A stretch of DNA of 64,000 nucleotides from assembly GCA_016617855.1 (NCBI GenBank), contig JAECUM010027347.1:1-64000 (forward strand), read 5' to 3'. The notes under the pieces are model-generated. The model saw only the letters and a program-made list of their open reading frames with translations, searched no databases and was not told where the DNA came from. Shown in pieces: positions 9,280-21,100 of this stretch. A program made the position numbers and the translations under genes. This DNA is from Megalonaias nervosa (Eukaryota > Mollusca > Bivalvia > Unionida > Unionidae). Numbering within the stretch: position 1 is the first letter of the stretch; every line of letters begins with the position of its first letter.

Positions 9280-12200
9280 ATCTTTATGACCATATGCAAG
9301 AGTTCTAATACAGTCATCCATAACGTAACGTTTATCATCGTAACAGGTTAATCCTACCTTGTTGATCGAGTATGAAAATAAGTTATGACAAATCGATCGG
9401 ATGGTGTACATTTGCGAGAACAGATTGATCCCTCCAAGCTAATGATCTTGCATGAGATTTTTTTTTTTCACGAATGCTTTCTTTTATTCCTTTATCGCGT
9501 TTTTTGACATCGCCGCCATCTAATTTGATGGAGTGCATTTTACTGCGCAGTCAGACAAATTCCACTATGGGCACTGAGATCGTTTTGTCCTTGAACTTTC
9601 TGATGACCTTTTTGTTAGAATCGTCGTAAAACGGACTGCATTTGGGATATGCTAAAAAGTTGAATAACCGATTGTTCTCGAACATGCCGTGTTACATGTC
9701 CTCGGTGTTGATTTCGTGACATAAAGTGTCCGTGTCCCTAAGCAACAACCTGGCCTTGGATCCGTAGTATGCTTTGACATATCCGTAATTGAATTTGCAC
9801 GTGTGCAGTTTAGACAGCTTCAGAACTGTAAGCCCGCAGTAGATGGGCTTCCTCATGACCAACTCGGTTTTCTTTTTGTGAATGGCCATCAAGGTTTCGT
9901 CAAAGATTTTGTTGTTGAAAAAGGCCGGATGGTTTACCTGTTTATTTCTACGCTCGACATCGTTGACGAGTTCGACGTTGACTCGTTTTCATATGTTTTC
10001 TATGGTTTTGCCAATCACCGAGTTGTTCATGAGCTTCAAAAAGTCCATTTCGAAAACGGCGGTGGCCGAGGCCCTTTTCGAGGTGTTAAAGCTGATGTAA
10101 GTCTTTGCCATTTTTGCTGGGTAAATTTAAGCAAGCGGTGAATTCTCACCAGACACTGCTTGAGATTATTGTAATGAATGACGTACTTATTTTTGTGCAT
10201 GAGATTAAGCACGAGTTTAGGCACTTTTACACCTTCGCAGTCGAATTTACTTTTTAGCGCGAGTGTATGTGGACTCAGCATGTTGTCGTCGATCACAAAT
10301 CTTGCCGCGCTAGCGGATAATCGTTAAGCGCTTCGTGAAGTTCTTGCGGATAATACAGGTCGACTTCGAGGAAATGTCCAACGTTGTCGTCACTGTTCAG
10401 CATTTGCTCGGTAAACTTTTCCGGATTCATCCAGGCAAAATTTCCTGCGGCTTCGGTTGTGACATAACCCACCAATCAAGTTGTTCTTGTCGAGGTAAAC
10501 GATGTACTTTGATTCTTTCTCCGGATCGTAATCGGACATATACTTGTTCTTGACTAACGAGTACCTTTGGGTAAACATACTGATTCTTCCGCGTATTCCC
10601 TTTCCGACAAAGTTGAACATGTCGACGTCGGTAAACAAATCCAAGGTGATTCCGCTGATTTTTAACGTGGCATCCCACGATATATCGCCCATGAGTAATA
10701 CCAGCAAGGATCTAGCCTGTAATAATTCTAGTACACGTCCCTGAAAGTTTCGGAAACGTCCGCGAGCAATAATACTTCCGTGGGAAGATACGAATCGTGA
10801 TATTCCATGTTGATTATTCCGACACGTCCCACATTCGTTGCGTATGGGTATAATCCGCTTTGGTGATGTGCGAATCGGTGAGAAAAATGTAAAACTCTTC
10901 CCTCGGCGGCAGAGACCTCTCTTCGAACTTGCTCCAGTCGCTCACTAACGCATAGGTATAAACCCCTTTACGCATCACGTACTCGGTAATGTTCCGCACT
11001 CTTCTCTGGTGTGTCCAAACTGTTTCGTGTTTTTGAAGAGATCTCTCCAGCGACACCGCCATGAACAGAAGACTGTCTATGAACCTCGATCCGCCTAACG
11101 AGAAAGACATGTGTTTTTCTGTTAGGAATGTACATGGTTTTAGCTTCGAGAATTTTTCGAACGATATCAGGATGAGATCCCTGTCGTACCCACATAGATT
11201 ATGCAACACCACTGGAAGAAACTTCATTGTTTTATAGCAACAATGGCACGTGTCGAGAGCCGCTGCCAGGTATTGACCTGTGTACCAGCAATGATTCTGC
11301 ATCTTGTCATCGCCAAACCTTTTCACGCAGAGGTGGGAATTTACGGCGCCACCGATATCGATTTTGTTTTGCGTCGAAAACCATTTTTGAGCCTGCAGGA
11401 TGTCATCTGTTTTACTGGTCACAGCCAGTAAATCCTACACGAAGTTTTCTACTCAATTCGGCCTTCGATAATGTCTCACTTCGGAATTGTAATTTTCGTT
11501 GACACTGACGATTTTATAAGCAAAACTATTCGACACGTGCTCTTGATACGGAACCGCATCTTGCAGTGAAACTTAGCAAATGAGATTTTCTCCTTTTTCT
11601 CTTTAGGTGGCTTCATCGCCATTACGCTATCGCAATCGAGGCCGTGTTTTTTTGCGCTTCTCCTGTCTGGTGAGTCCTGGTCTCTTTCTCTTGGAGACCT
11701 GTCCGCTCATGATCCTGGAGAAATGTTTGATCCAACAATAATGACCGTCGCCGGCACAGCCCTCCTTGTGACGCTCCGAATGGACAAACAGAATATCGAT
11801 GCAGGTTTTGGTTCATCGAGGAATATCAATCTGAGTGGGTACACTGCCGCGACAAACCAAATAAATTAATGCTTATGTTTTGTTTTTCAAATTTGGGGAT
11901 GTCGGCGACTTGCACCAGAAACGAAATTCTTGTGAAATCTAGCGTGTTTTGGTATTACGCATAGTGGCTGACTAGGTCTGGGTTTTGTCTTCGCTGGATA
12001 AAGCTCGGATAACACAGCCAAGAAGAAACACTTACTATCCTTGTTTTCCATGTTGATGCAACCCTGACTGTTGGCTAATTTGTCAGGCAATGGTAACCAC
12101 GAACTTGCCCTGAGCGGTTTATACTTGGACGTGTTGACAATGAGTTCGGTCATGCCATTGAGCACCCAACCAGAACCGTTGCGCCGAAATTTTTCCAAGT

Positions 12201-12560
12201 CTTGTGCTATCGTCTTGTACAACGATTTGACGTCGATGTCTTTCACGTCAAAAAGAGCACGCTGCCATGTAGCAAAACCGGACTCGGTCACACCTTCAAT
12301 GTTGTCGTAGCTATCCCCAAAGAGCTTAACTAAACGCACCTGGACAATCACATTGAATTTAATGCTTTGATGCTCTCTGATATGCGAATCCAGCACGAGT
12401 CGTATACCATATTCCGATACCGCAGAGATTTATCGATCGACACGGGCTCGTCAAAATGCACACAAAACTTTTTCAAAACCCGCAAAAGCTCGAAATCTCC
12501 TTCTAAACTCCATTGTGTATATACACTGTGTGTCTTTAATTGAATTTTTATTATTATCAT
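9280..12560 (-). pseudogene. Canonical Polinton PolB DNA polymerase, heavily broken
   Basis: About 3.3 kb, the usual length for Polinton protein-primed PolB, scattered over frames. Landmarks from N- to C-terminus: RNGSGWVLNG and YKPLRASSWLPLP (about 12200-12100), exonuclease-type VVLHNLCGYDRDL (about 11170) and FIDSLLFMAV, motif A FLEVDLYYPQELH with NDYPLA (about 10370-10310), motif B LMNNSVIGKT (about 10020), motif C RDTDTLCHE (about 9740), terminal block KRYVMDDCIRTLAYGH (about 9330-9285). It differs in kind from the polymerase of A and B and has no helicase or HNH domain. Confidence 0.85.
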
Positions 12561-12563
12561 AAA

Positions 12564-13032
12564 ATGGATCCTACGCCGAATGTGTCAGTCACGTTTGTGT
12601 CTGTACTGAAACGTTTTGATGAGATTGTGGCGAGAGCGAATAAGGATAAGTTATACTCCCGAGTTGATTTGTTCCTTGGAAGACTCCGACGTGTACGAAG
12701 AAGACTACTGGAGACAATGCCAGCACCATCAGTGGCCGGCCCAAAAGTATAAGCAGCAATACCACATCCAAAATAAGCTGAAGCGCTTAAATCTTACTGC
12801 GCCAAAACGAGAGCAATGCTCTCAGTTGTTAAACCTGGTCACGCCCACGCCAATTCCCGACTGGATAAAATTTATTAAATTCGTTTTCGTGTTCCAGCGT
12901 ATTTCTGAGGCGACGGGACTGCCCGAACATGCTGAGAAATGCCGCCCGTCTCTGGAAAAATGCGTGTTAGCGGTGTATGATAAAACTATTTCTTCTGCGT
13001 TGTTATTAACGCCGCTGTCGGATGCGAGCTGA
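12564..13032 (+). pseudogene. Unknown Polinton protein, frameshifted
   Basis: Starts at ATG 12564, just outside the divergent PolB start. An opening frame (MDPTPNVSVTFVSVLKRFD) shifts near 12655 into a second frame that ends at 13032. The product is charged, about 150 residues, with an EEDYW stretch and no recognised domain. Its place between PolB and integrase suggests an element gene, but I cannot name it. Confidence 0.45.
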
Positions 13033-13039
13033 ATTTAGC

Positions 13040-13980
13040 AGGATAACCAAACCATTTTACGAGAGATTTTTTGCCTTTAGTCGAAATGACTATTTCGATC
13101 CTAAACACGTTTTAGGTGGTTTTTATTAATTCCTGCTTGTAAAAAGAACCCTCAATAGGCTCTCCTTCCACATCTTTATGTGTGTACGTGACCATCAGCG
13201 TCTTCTGAATTTTATCCACCACAAACACTTCCTCTGTTCAGTGCGGTGGGCATCCTTTTCCAAACGTGCTTTATTGTCTGCTGATTCTTACGTGGTCGCC
13301 TACCTGAAATTTATGCTAGCAAATAATACGTCTGTCACTTCCTGTTTGCGGCTATTATTTCTTGTTTCTGTGGGCGTCATTTTAATGCTGTCGTGCTTTG
13401 TCGGATCGTATTGGTTCACAATCTCCGGTAAAAATCTAAATACCGAATTAGTTTTATCGCTGAAAAATCTTTTCCACGTGCGGTTTTTCAGCGTCCTGTT
13501 AAAACGCTTAACGACCGAAGCTTTACCCTGATTTTCTTTGCTATACAGTGCGATCTTATATTTTTAAACCAATCCGAGACGGTTTTGTTGTAAAAACTCG
13601 CTGCCGTGATCCACCCATGATTTTCCTGGTTTACGCGACCTTGGACAAATAATACTGTCCAGTGCTTCAACAATAGAGTGTCCTTTTGTATTTTTTTAAC
13701 GGAACCACCCAAGCGTACTTGCTGATCACATCAATAACGGTAAGCAAACATTAAAAAATTATCGCTGTGCGAGCTGTAATCTCTCGTGTCCACCAAAAAC
13801 GTTGACCAAATATCATCTACCATCACAGCAATGACCTTACTCCGCGGAAGATGTATACGCACAGGTATACGCACAGGTTTGTTCAGCTCTTCCGCCAGTT
13901 GTGTTTGATGCGTTCCAACTCTAGCGCTGACACAAACACCTAGCTTATGTTTAACGCCAATAATTCCACGCACAAGAGCC
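13040..13980 (-). pseudogene. Polinton integrase with chromodomain, broken
   Basis: An rve integrase relic on the minus strand. The N-terminal core shows VDDIWSTFLVDTRDYSSHSDNF (Asp-rich first motif, about 13830-13760). A middle block has SFYNKTVSDWFK, and further fragments to about 13040 include a chromodomain-like KSLVKWFGY near 13065. Chromodomain integrases are typical of canonical Polintons. Several stops and shifts are present. Confidence 0.75.
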
Positions 13981-14346
13981 CGGTCTACTCACTCCCTGAA
14001 ATTTTGGGGTTTTAAACCCCTCAAATCCCTCAGCATGACTTTATTGCATCCTACCTTATCGTCCGGATGATCCCGATAGCAAATATCGTGCTGCAGCAAA
14101 TTGGCATTCGGATTGCTTATAAACATCGAAATGGAAAATGAGGTACAACACTAAATGATCCAGCAAAATTTGCATGTCGGTGTCCACTTCCAGGTATTTT
14201 TGCACTGCCTCCATGAGCATAATGTACGTGTTCGTGTAATTTCTAGTCGCGATAGTAAAATTGCACTCGAGTTCTCGTTCGAGATACTGTCTCGAAAAAA
14301 CTGACGCAGCCGTGAATGCAGGGAAAATTAAGATGATCAAACACAT
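13960..14346 (-). pseudogene. PLA2-like motif fragment next to the integrase
   Basis: In one minus-strand frame near 14095-14050 the sequence reads LQHDICYRDHPDDK, an HDxCY motif of the parvovirus-like PLA2 type, and then runs toward the integrase frame. Only a fragment is legible. An upstream open stretch (14056-14346) is in another frame and carries no recognisable domain. Confidence 0.5.
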
Positions 14347-14641
14347 GCTTGTTTCCGGTTCGGTCTGCGCGCCGTGACACTAATTGAAATGCCACAAACA
14401 CGCGTCTAGGAAGTTCGCTGCCAGCATTAGTTGCTGCTTGCCATGACGTGGTTAGCTGCCCACTAGCAAACTGCTAGATGAAAATCCGGTTCTGCTCAAA
14501 GTAAAGTTTCTTGGTCAATTTATCTAGAACCTATTCCAATTCGAGCCCGTGAGTAACCGACAGGTGAATTTAGGCATCCGCAGCGATAACAACGTCATGA
14601 TAAACTGGCCATCAGCTGGTGCTGAAGTCGTCGAGAGACAC

Positions 14642-14740
14642 TTTATTTTATTGGTGTGCTTTTAATTTAGCCAATGGATGGGCTTTCCGAAGTTATTTTA
14701 TTGGCGTGCTGTTAATTTAGCCAGTGGATGGGCTTTCAGC
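14642..14740. repeat. Two-copy 50-bp tandem duplication
   Basis: Two adjacent copies of a unit containing ttattttattggYgtgct and tggatgggctttc, at about 14642-14692 and 14693-14740, differing at a few positions. It lies inside the element C relic and probably arose by local duplication. Confidence 0.6.
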
Positions 14741-14754
14741 CAATGGATTGGTAC

Positions 14755-15470
14755 AAGATTTGGTACTGGTCGCGAGTGATCAGAGTTTGGCCGAGAAGGT
14801 GATTTAAAATTTCCACTGTCTCGTTATCGATTTCAGCACCGACATTACCCGCTTGTTTAGAAGCGATCAGCAATTTTAGCCGTGTGACAATCTCAGCCGG
14901 TTTCATGTAGTAGCGAATGCCGTTTAAGCCTGATCCTGTTTTGTCATCGAAGTCGCTTTCGGCGGATTGATAAGAGCTTGAAATTTTAGGTTGGATAGAT
15001 TTGGCTTTGGTGGAGACACCGTGACTGCTAAGAGGTGTTTATTTTCGTGCGCAATTCTTTTATGGGCCCGAAGGTTTAAGGTGATCGTTCTTTTTTAACC
15101 AGGTCGTTAAAATAACGTGTCGTATGGATTTCATCCGCCATAATTTTTGTATCTTCGGAATGTTTTTAGGTTTGTCCAAAATGATTTTTAACTTCTCTCC
15201 GGTCGTGCTGAGATGATTCTTCACCATTTTATCGGTTGTTCTTGGGTCTTTAGGTCGGTTATCGCATCAATAAACAACTGGTCCTTCTGCTGTCGTTGCT
15301 CTTCGAGTTCGGTAAGTTTTCCAATGATCTCGTTATCCACATTCCTACACATTTTTGAAACTTTTGTTGAAAATTGCACAAAATGTACTTCGTGGCACGA
15401 CCTTACATTGTCACAACAGCGTAAACTTTCCGATATTTATCGTTGATTTTACTGCCGCTTGTTACATTCA
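14755..15470 (-). pseudogene. AGN-domain structural protein relic (homologue of 21101 gene)
   Basis: The minus-strand N-terminal part is coiled-coil-like (KLTELEEQRQQKDQLFIDA, about 15340-15280). The C-terminal part (about 14940-14760) reads DDKTGSGLNG, then IVTRLKLLIASKQAGN, and ends LITRDQYQI. The same layout (GSGLGSG, RLEILIGGKRAGNNSPEI, VYRSLINE) closes the first gene of element B. I recognise this as a domain common to Polinton proteins near the capsid genes; its function is unknown to me. Confidence 0.6.
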
Positions 15471-15480
15471 TGGGATGTGA

Positions 15481-16357
15481 CGTTACAACGCGCTTTGACG
15501 TTAATCATGAAATAATATACATAACATTTTTATTTTCTGTACTATGAAATAGAACGGTGAATAATTGCTTCTCAAAACATGTGTAATAAATAGAATAAAG
15601 CGTGTGAGTATAGTAATTATGCTAATTAAGATCAAGAATGTCACGTATACTTTCCGCTCTCTCGTGTGCTTCCCGATCATGGACACTCGAGAATTATTCA
15701 ACAATTGACATGGAACTTTTTTATCCTTGATATATTTGATTATTTTCACAATGTTTTGATGGCGAGGTTAATTTATAACACGCAGAGTTCATTGTATGCA
15801 TTGAAACGTTCTTGTAGTTTCTGTCCTAGAAATGACTTTTGGAACACACGCTAACACACAAAACTACTCTACTTTAATAACCCATTTTTGTGATGTTTTT
15901 GTCATAACAGAGTGCAAATATGTAAACAAAACTGGACTATAGTTTAAACATTCTTGTAAAATCCACGTATACAGAAATAAACGATGCTTAAATTTGCCCT
16001 TTGACTTCAGCTGGCAATGGTGGCTAAATAGTAAGATCTCTTTTGTTAGATCACGAGAGGTATAATCGAACGTTATGGAACAAGTAAATCGTAACAGGAT
16101 CTGTTAGAAAAGCAAAACTACCCTGGAAAAACAATGTTCTGGGTAAAATGTAATTTAAAGATTCTTCTGTTATGATCTAATATTGATTCGACATCTTCTG
16201 ATCTTTGCATGTCTTATGTGATACATGTATTCTCTCACTGTATTATAGATAAATAACGATGGGTTCCATGTAAATAGAAGTATTTATGCATGTAAAAAGT
16301 GGACTGGCCCAGGAACACGGTAATCAGATCGACATATACTCTAACTCAGCACTAGGC
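15481..16357. other. Intron sequence without recognised features
   Basis: AT-rich intron DNA with only short, unconvincing open frames on either strand. Confidence 0.5.
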
Positions 16358-16372
16358 ACCAGTTTAAGTCGG

Positions 16373-16622
16373 GGCCCCGAGTGGCCGAGTGGTCTAAAGC
16401 GCTGATCGTTACGGATCACTACCATCTCACCTCTGTCTGCGTGAGTTCGAGTCCAGGCTCGGCTAACGTGGGTACGTGAGAAAGCCTGCCAGTAGCTTCT
16501 CGTGGGTCGGTGGTTCTTCCCGGGGTTTTCCAGGGTTCTTCCTCCACCATTAATACTGGCCGCCATGTATAGCCTATCTAGTGCTGAAAAATGGCGTTAA
16601 ACCCTATAACAACAACATAACA
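16373..16622 (+). mobile_element. tRNA-derived SINE with Meta-like body and 15-bp TSD
   Basis: The head is tRNA-like: GAGTGGCCGAGTGG resembles box A and gagttcgagtcc resembles box B. The body (gtggttcttcccggggtttt, tactggccgccatgta, aaatggcgttaaaccctat) looks like the conserved Meta-SINE domain found in molluscs and other animals. The 3' tail is an AAC-type repeat. The flanks are a perfect direct repeat, accagtttaagtcgg (16358-16372 and 16623-16637), proving insertion as a retroelement. Confidence 0.85.
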
Positions 16623-16637
16623 ACCAGTTTAAGTCGG

Positions 16638-17267
16638 ACATGTATACTACGTGTAGCTCGATTACACTGGAACAGACATTCGCAACTTCGAGATCAATCA
16701 TTATCTGCCGTTAGGACCACCTCATTTATTTACGAAACAAGGTTTGCCAGAGAAGGTGCGAATACATTGAACTATATTTTCATTCTCAGCTTCTCGATCA
16801 ATCATAAGGTCAATCCTTAGACGAGGTGGTCCAAATAGATCGAGGTTTCTTTTTCGGGAAGAAATTTCCGGCGAACAAAATGAATTATTCTTTTTCTGTA
16901 AGTTACTGCGTCGACATGCACTCGAGGTATATTTTTGTCCCACAGAAATATCCGAGTTGGTCTGAATGTGGTACAGAGTGCATGAACACATCGAGCGCAG
17001 CTGTTCGTCAGGGGAATTTTCTGTTTGTATTTTGTATGCAGTCCCAGTGTGCCATCATACCTGCGTAGATCGATATTTACCATTGGACATACTTTTATTT
17101 TATTAATAAACTATCAAAATTGTGAGCACCGTCTAGTAATTTATAGAGTTGTATCAACATTTTATAACTGTGTGATAGTTGGGAGATTCTGAAATAAGGT
17201 TTCTGATTTTTTTGTGTGTGTGCTCATTTTCATGATTATAGTTTCCTTCTTCTGGTTTGTGTTTCAG
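16638..17267. other. Intron sequence without recognised features
   Basis: Nothing supported was found before the 17268 exon. The overlapping short open frames on both strands look like chance. Confidence 0.5.
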
Positions 17268-17346
17268 TCCGACTTATCCAAGCTGCTGAGCACTAATGAA
17301 AGAGCTAATCTTTTGGAACAGTTTCAGAAGTGTGATATTAACAAAG
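17268..17346 (+). CDS. PHF24: PHF24-like exon: linker into first EF-hand
   Basis: A 79-bp exon between gtttcag and gtaaaa. It encodes SDLSKLLSTNERANLLEQFQ and then KCDINK, ending one base into a codon. That base completes an Asp with the first two bases of the exon at 37750, creating the EF-hand loop start DINKDK. Element B lies in the intron that follows. Confidence 0.75.
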
Positions 17347-17460
17347 GTAAAACGGAACAACATAATACAAAGAAATTTGTATTCTAAAGGACGCTTGTGG
17401 GAACACAACAGTTTGTCTTTTCTGGACATTTTATCTTAATTTGGGGGTTGGATATGAAAG

Positions 17461-17463
<3 letters not shown>

Positions 17464-17494
<31 letters not shown>
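17464..17494. repeat. (AAT)n microsatellite
   Basis: About ten AAT units in intron DNA. Confidence 0.9.
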
Positions 17495-17495
<1 letters not shown>

Positions 17496-17499
17496 CAAA

Positions 17500-20384
17500 C
17501 AACCCAAGCTTATAAATGTTGTCAACAATGAACCGGTTTGGATTTCATCAACATAACTTGTCTGGACCGGCAAAACTCCTCTTCTTGAGTGTGAACTTCA
17601 GCCAAAATACTGCTTCTCAGAAAGCCAATATATTAGTTACATTAAATAGAGTCAAACACCAGTAGTTAACAACACTCTTCAAGTGAAGATAAAACACGAA
17701 GGTAATCAGTTTGCTTATAGCCAGCCAATCAAAAGCCGAGTTTAAATGTACACTTACGCTGAGTAACTTCGTACTTCTGGAAGACAGTTTTGTGTCTTTA
17801 TCTCATTGCGTCTCCCAGGACAGGTTTCTTTTTTCAGCATTCAATTTTGTTTGTCTTGGTCTATGGACTTTAAATAATTTATTAAAGCAAACCAGTAAAC
17901 ATTTTTAAATGACCATAATGCATATATCGTTTTGAAATTGCTTCTAAGTTTAGTAGTAGTTTATTCATTCATTTTCAATACAATATTTGGTATGTTTGTA
18001 AATTATGATAAATTTCTTACAATCAATGCGTATTCCCAAGATTTGTGTTCACAATGTTCTATGTGGGAAATCAGGATGGAAACTGGAGGACGCTTTTTTA
18101 GGTCAAACACAATTCATATTAGAAGACATTTGCTATGTAGAGAGGGAGGATAACAAGTATGTTTCCAACAATTAGTGGTGTTTGTAACAAAAACTAACTG
18201 TGTTTGTAACAAAATTTACTTTTGTTATGTACTTTTAAAGGTATGCATAGAAATGAAAACATTGCGACTGTTTGCGAGATGCATTCGCTTTGGCGAAAAT
18301 GGTAAGGGGTGAAAACTGATCGCCGGCCAGCACTCCCATGAATAAACCATTTCGATAATGATCAGGCCTACTATCAACATACATTTTATTCTATTCGCTG
18401 TGAAAATCACCCCACTCCTAACCTGAAGCTTAAAGTACCGTAAAGATTCCCTACATTGTCCGCTATCAATCGGAAAATCATCCGGCCATTTCCGTCAGGT
18501 CGAAAATAACATCGGATGTGGTTGTAGGTAAAGCTGCGTACCACGGCAATTCTGTATCGTGATATACCGCGGTATTTTTTAACATACCGTGATACATTCC
18601 ATGGTATTCCACAAGTATATATTTGTGAACACAGTCATCAGTTCTTGGCATTCGAAACGATTCTGTTTTGGTGACACTGTTCACTTTTCTATAGTCGGTG
18701 CTCATGCAGAAAGTATTACACGATGTACTCCAGTTACTTTTACTTGGTTCTATGAAATCATTCTCCAGCAAATATCTTTTTTTAAACATTCCTGCTTATG
18801 CTGATTCACCTTGTAATGATATTGTTTCACATGTGTATATCTACAATTTCAATGTCTCTGCAGATTGTATTCGTTCGTGTTGAAACATCTGGAAACAAGT
18901 ATTCGTATTCACATGATAGCTTTTCAGTTCATTATTGTCTCTTGGCTTTCGAAGCAAATATTTCTGGTCCAGATTATTCAATATTTCTGACTTCCAAAGA
19001 TTACACCGAAGTCGCTACAATCCGATTGCATGCCATCTTTGAAATCCTCACTGTTTGGGACCGGTACAGCTAAATCGACTGAATGATTAACAGATAATAC
19101 AACACACGTCTAATTGTAGGAATACACATACACTTGATGGGTTTGGGACGATTTGCCTCCGGCAATGTATGTTGCGACAGAAAAATCCGGCAATGTTCCG
19201 ATTGTGACTGTCTTCTTCCACTGCCATACTAACCGTGTGAACAAGAATAGTTGCAAATTTTCTCCTAAATGGTTCCGAATTACATCTGAGGTTTCACAAT
19301 TAACTTGACGAAAAAGACAGAAGATGTCCTTATTGATTCTGCAACGTGTTTGGTCACAATTAGGGAAATCGTTCGACAGCAACACCTGTATGGGATCCGG
19401 ATGTCAACAAGTGGCAGAAAGCTCACGTAGCGATGTTATCATACCGGTTTCTTTCTATAGTGGAACACTAGTACTTCATTTTAGCTATTATTATGCTAAA
19501 TATAAAAAAATATATTATAGTATCATGCTAAATGTAAAAGACATAGTATATTGCCTTTCTTAAAATATAGGATCTCTCAAGGCCAGAACGGGTAATACAG
19601 TTAACAGTGCGTATTTTGGAGACTTCTGTCTGCCTGGACTTGCCTGGTTAAAGACGTTATGTGAGATATGACAGTATGTGCTTCGCCTGAGTTTCTTATG
19701 TTATATTTTGACCATATGAAGTTGAAACTTAAGTTATTGGTTGATTTGTAAGTTCTTTACTTTGAAGAACGTGTTGAATTTCATGTATGAGCAAAGTAGT
19801 GTATTTTTACTGACTATTTAGTGCCGCATCATGACCCTCTGCATCATCAGTGGACTTGTACACTCATTCTGTTTGGATCCAACTTCACTTGTCCTATATA
19901 TTATTTTCCACTTAATCCAGGTATGCATGTACCAATAACACAATTACATTGTAACTATTCTGCTAACATTGGAAGGACAGTTATGCTCTGTCTTAATTCT
20001 GAAATTGTAATGTCATTTTCTGTTAAAAATATGCAGTAGATTTGCTAGCCTACAGACGGACAAGCCTCGATGCTGAGATCATGTGGCTTGATCAGCAGCA
20101 GATAGAAGCGCAGGCGGCATAAAGACAAATAGATAAGGATAAAATTTAATCCCAGAATCCAAATATCGATTAGAAATCATAATTGAATCATTAAGTATTC
20201 ATATTGTGTTAGTTTTTATTCTTTACTTATAATCCTTGAACATTCCGAAATTTAACTTGAATTATTCCGATGAAATTTTAAGTAGATTCTTTTTTTATTG
20301 ATCAACAAGAAATCCAATATAAAAATTTTACGTAATTATTTTTCTTTGAAGCTGTTACTATCTCACAACACTCATGGCCAAGAA

Positions 20385-20385
<1 letters not shown>
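17500..20385. other. Intron sequence without recognised features
   Basis: No gene seen. A small imperfect palindrome lies near 18560-18610 (gtatcgtgatataccgcggt facing ataccgtgatac). Confidence 0.5.
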
Positions 20386-20387
<2 letters not shown>

Positions 20388-20440
<53 letters not shown>

Positions 20441-20450
20441 TAATAATAAA
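20388..20450. repeat. (AAT)n microsatellite
   Basis: About 20 AAT units with one interruption. It produces artefactual poly-Asn and poly-Tyr frames. Confidence 0.95.
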
Positions 20451-20842
20451 TTGAGAAACTCTTCATTTGCATCTGAGAAATTATGCTATAGTAGAAACTA
20501 TGTTTCAAACTTTGGATAATGTCCAGCTGACAAAGTAAAAATCAAGTTCAGCTCAGTTCAACTCACGATTGCATTGGCTAATAATCAAGCACTGTGTATG
20601 CAAATGGACTCAATTTTAGATGCAAAAAAGAAGAGATTTCAAATTACTTTTATTATTTCATCATTTTTTATAACTTTGGGATTCAGATTTTTTTATTTTT
20701 AAACAACGGAATCTTACAAATTTTTTTGTTGGTGACATTTTAACAGTTTTGCTCTTTTTACAAAACTGGGGAGAAAAAAAGGAAATTTAAAACAATTGCA
20801 CACTTAACAATTTTAAGTGAACATATAGGGATGAATCTGTAA

Positions 20843-20847
20843 GACTG
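20843..20847 (+). other. Target-site duplication GACTG, left of element B
   Basis: The five bases directly outside the left TIR tip (AGCAGCAGAGG) are identical to those at 37244-37248 outside the right tip. Integrase-type insertion produces such a repeat. Polintons more often give 6 bp, but the sixth base does not match here. Confidence 0.8.
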
Positions 20848-21070
20848 AGCAGCAGAGGAGGTGAACAGACCTTTTTTGTTCGAGACCTTATTTATGAAAA
20901 ATAAGCCTTCCTACGAAAAGGAAATCTTAAGGTCAATAACGTTAAACCACAACCTCTAACTAGTTAGCTCATTTTGTTACTTTTCTCTGACGCGCGTTTT
21001 TATTTTTAGGAATGTTTCGTTTACGTGTTGGTCACTCAACGCTGGTCGTTCACCCCCTCTGCTGCTGTAA
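20848..21070. repeat. Left terminal inverted repeat of element B
   Basis: Matches the reverse complement of 37035-37243 with small indels. The TIR is itself edged by inverted short repeats: agcagcagaggaggtgaac at the outer tip and gttcaccccctctgctgct at the inner edge. A single strand could therefore fold back on itself. The same design is present in element A. Confidence 0.9.
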
Positions 21071-21100
21071 ATTAAACAGCCATTATAAATATTATCAATA

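Larger units (their letters stand above)
9280..15480 (-). mobile_element. Element C: degraded canonical Polinton
   Basis: Minus-strand relics of a standard Polinton gene set: PolB, integrase with chromodomain, PLA2-like motif and an AGN-domain structural protein, plus one plus-strand gene of unknown function. Each gene is broken into several frames. No terminal repeats or target duplication could be identified, so the boundaries are those of recognisable coding sequence. It lies in the 9.3-kb intron between exons 8009 and 17268. Confidence 0.75.

Noticed and set aside
9803..11502. Plus-strand open frames in element C
   Set aside because: They are antisense to the PolB relic, whose motifs are on the minus strand.
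16373..16460. tRNA gene
   Set aside because: The tRNA-like arms belong to a SINE: the variable part does not close as a tRNA, and a conserved SINE body, tail and 15-bp duplication follow.
20302..20508. Coding frames with poly-Asn or poly-Tyr
   Set aside because: Produced entirely by the (AAT)n microsatellite.
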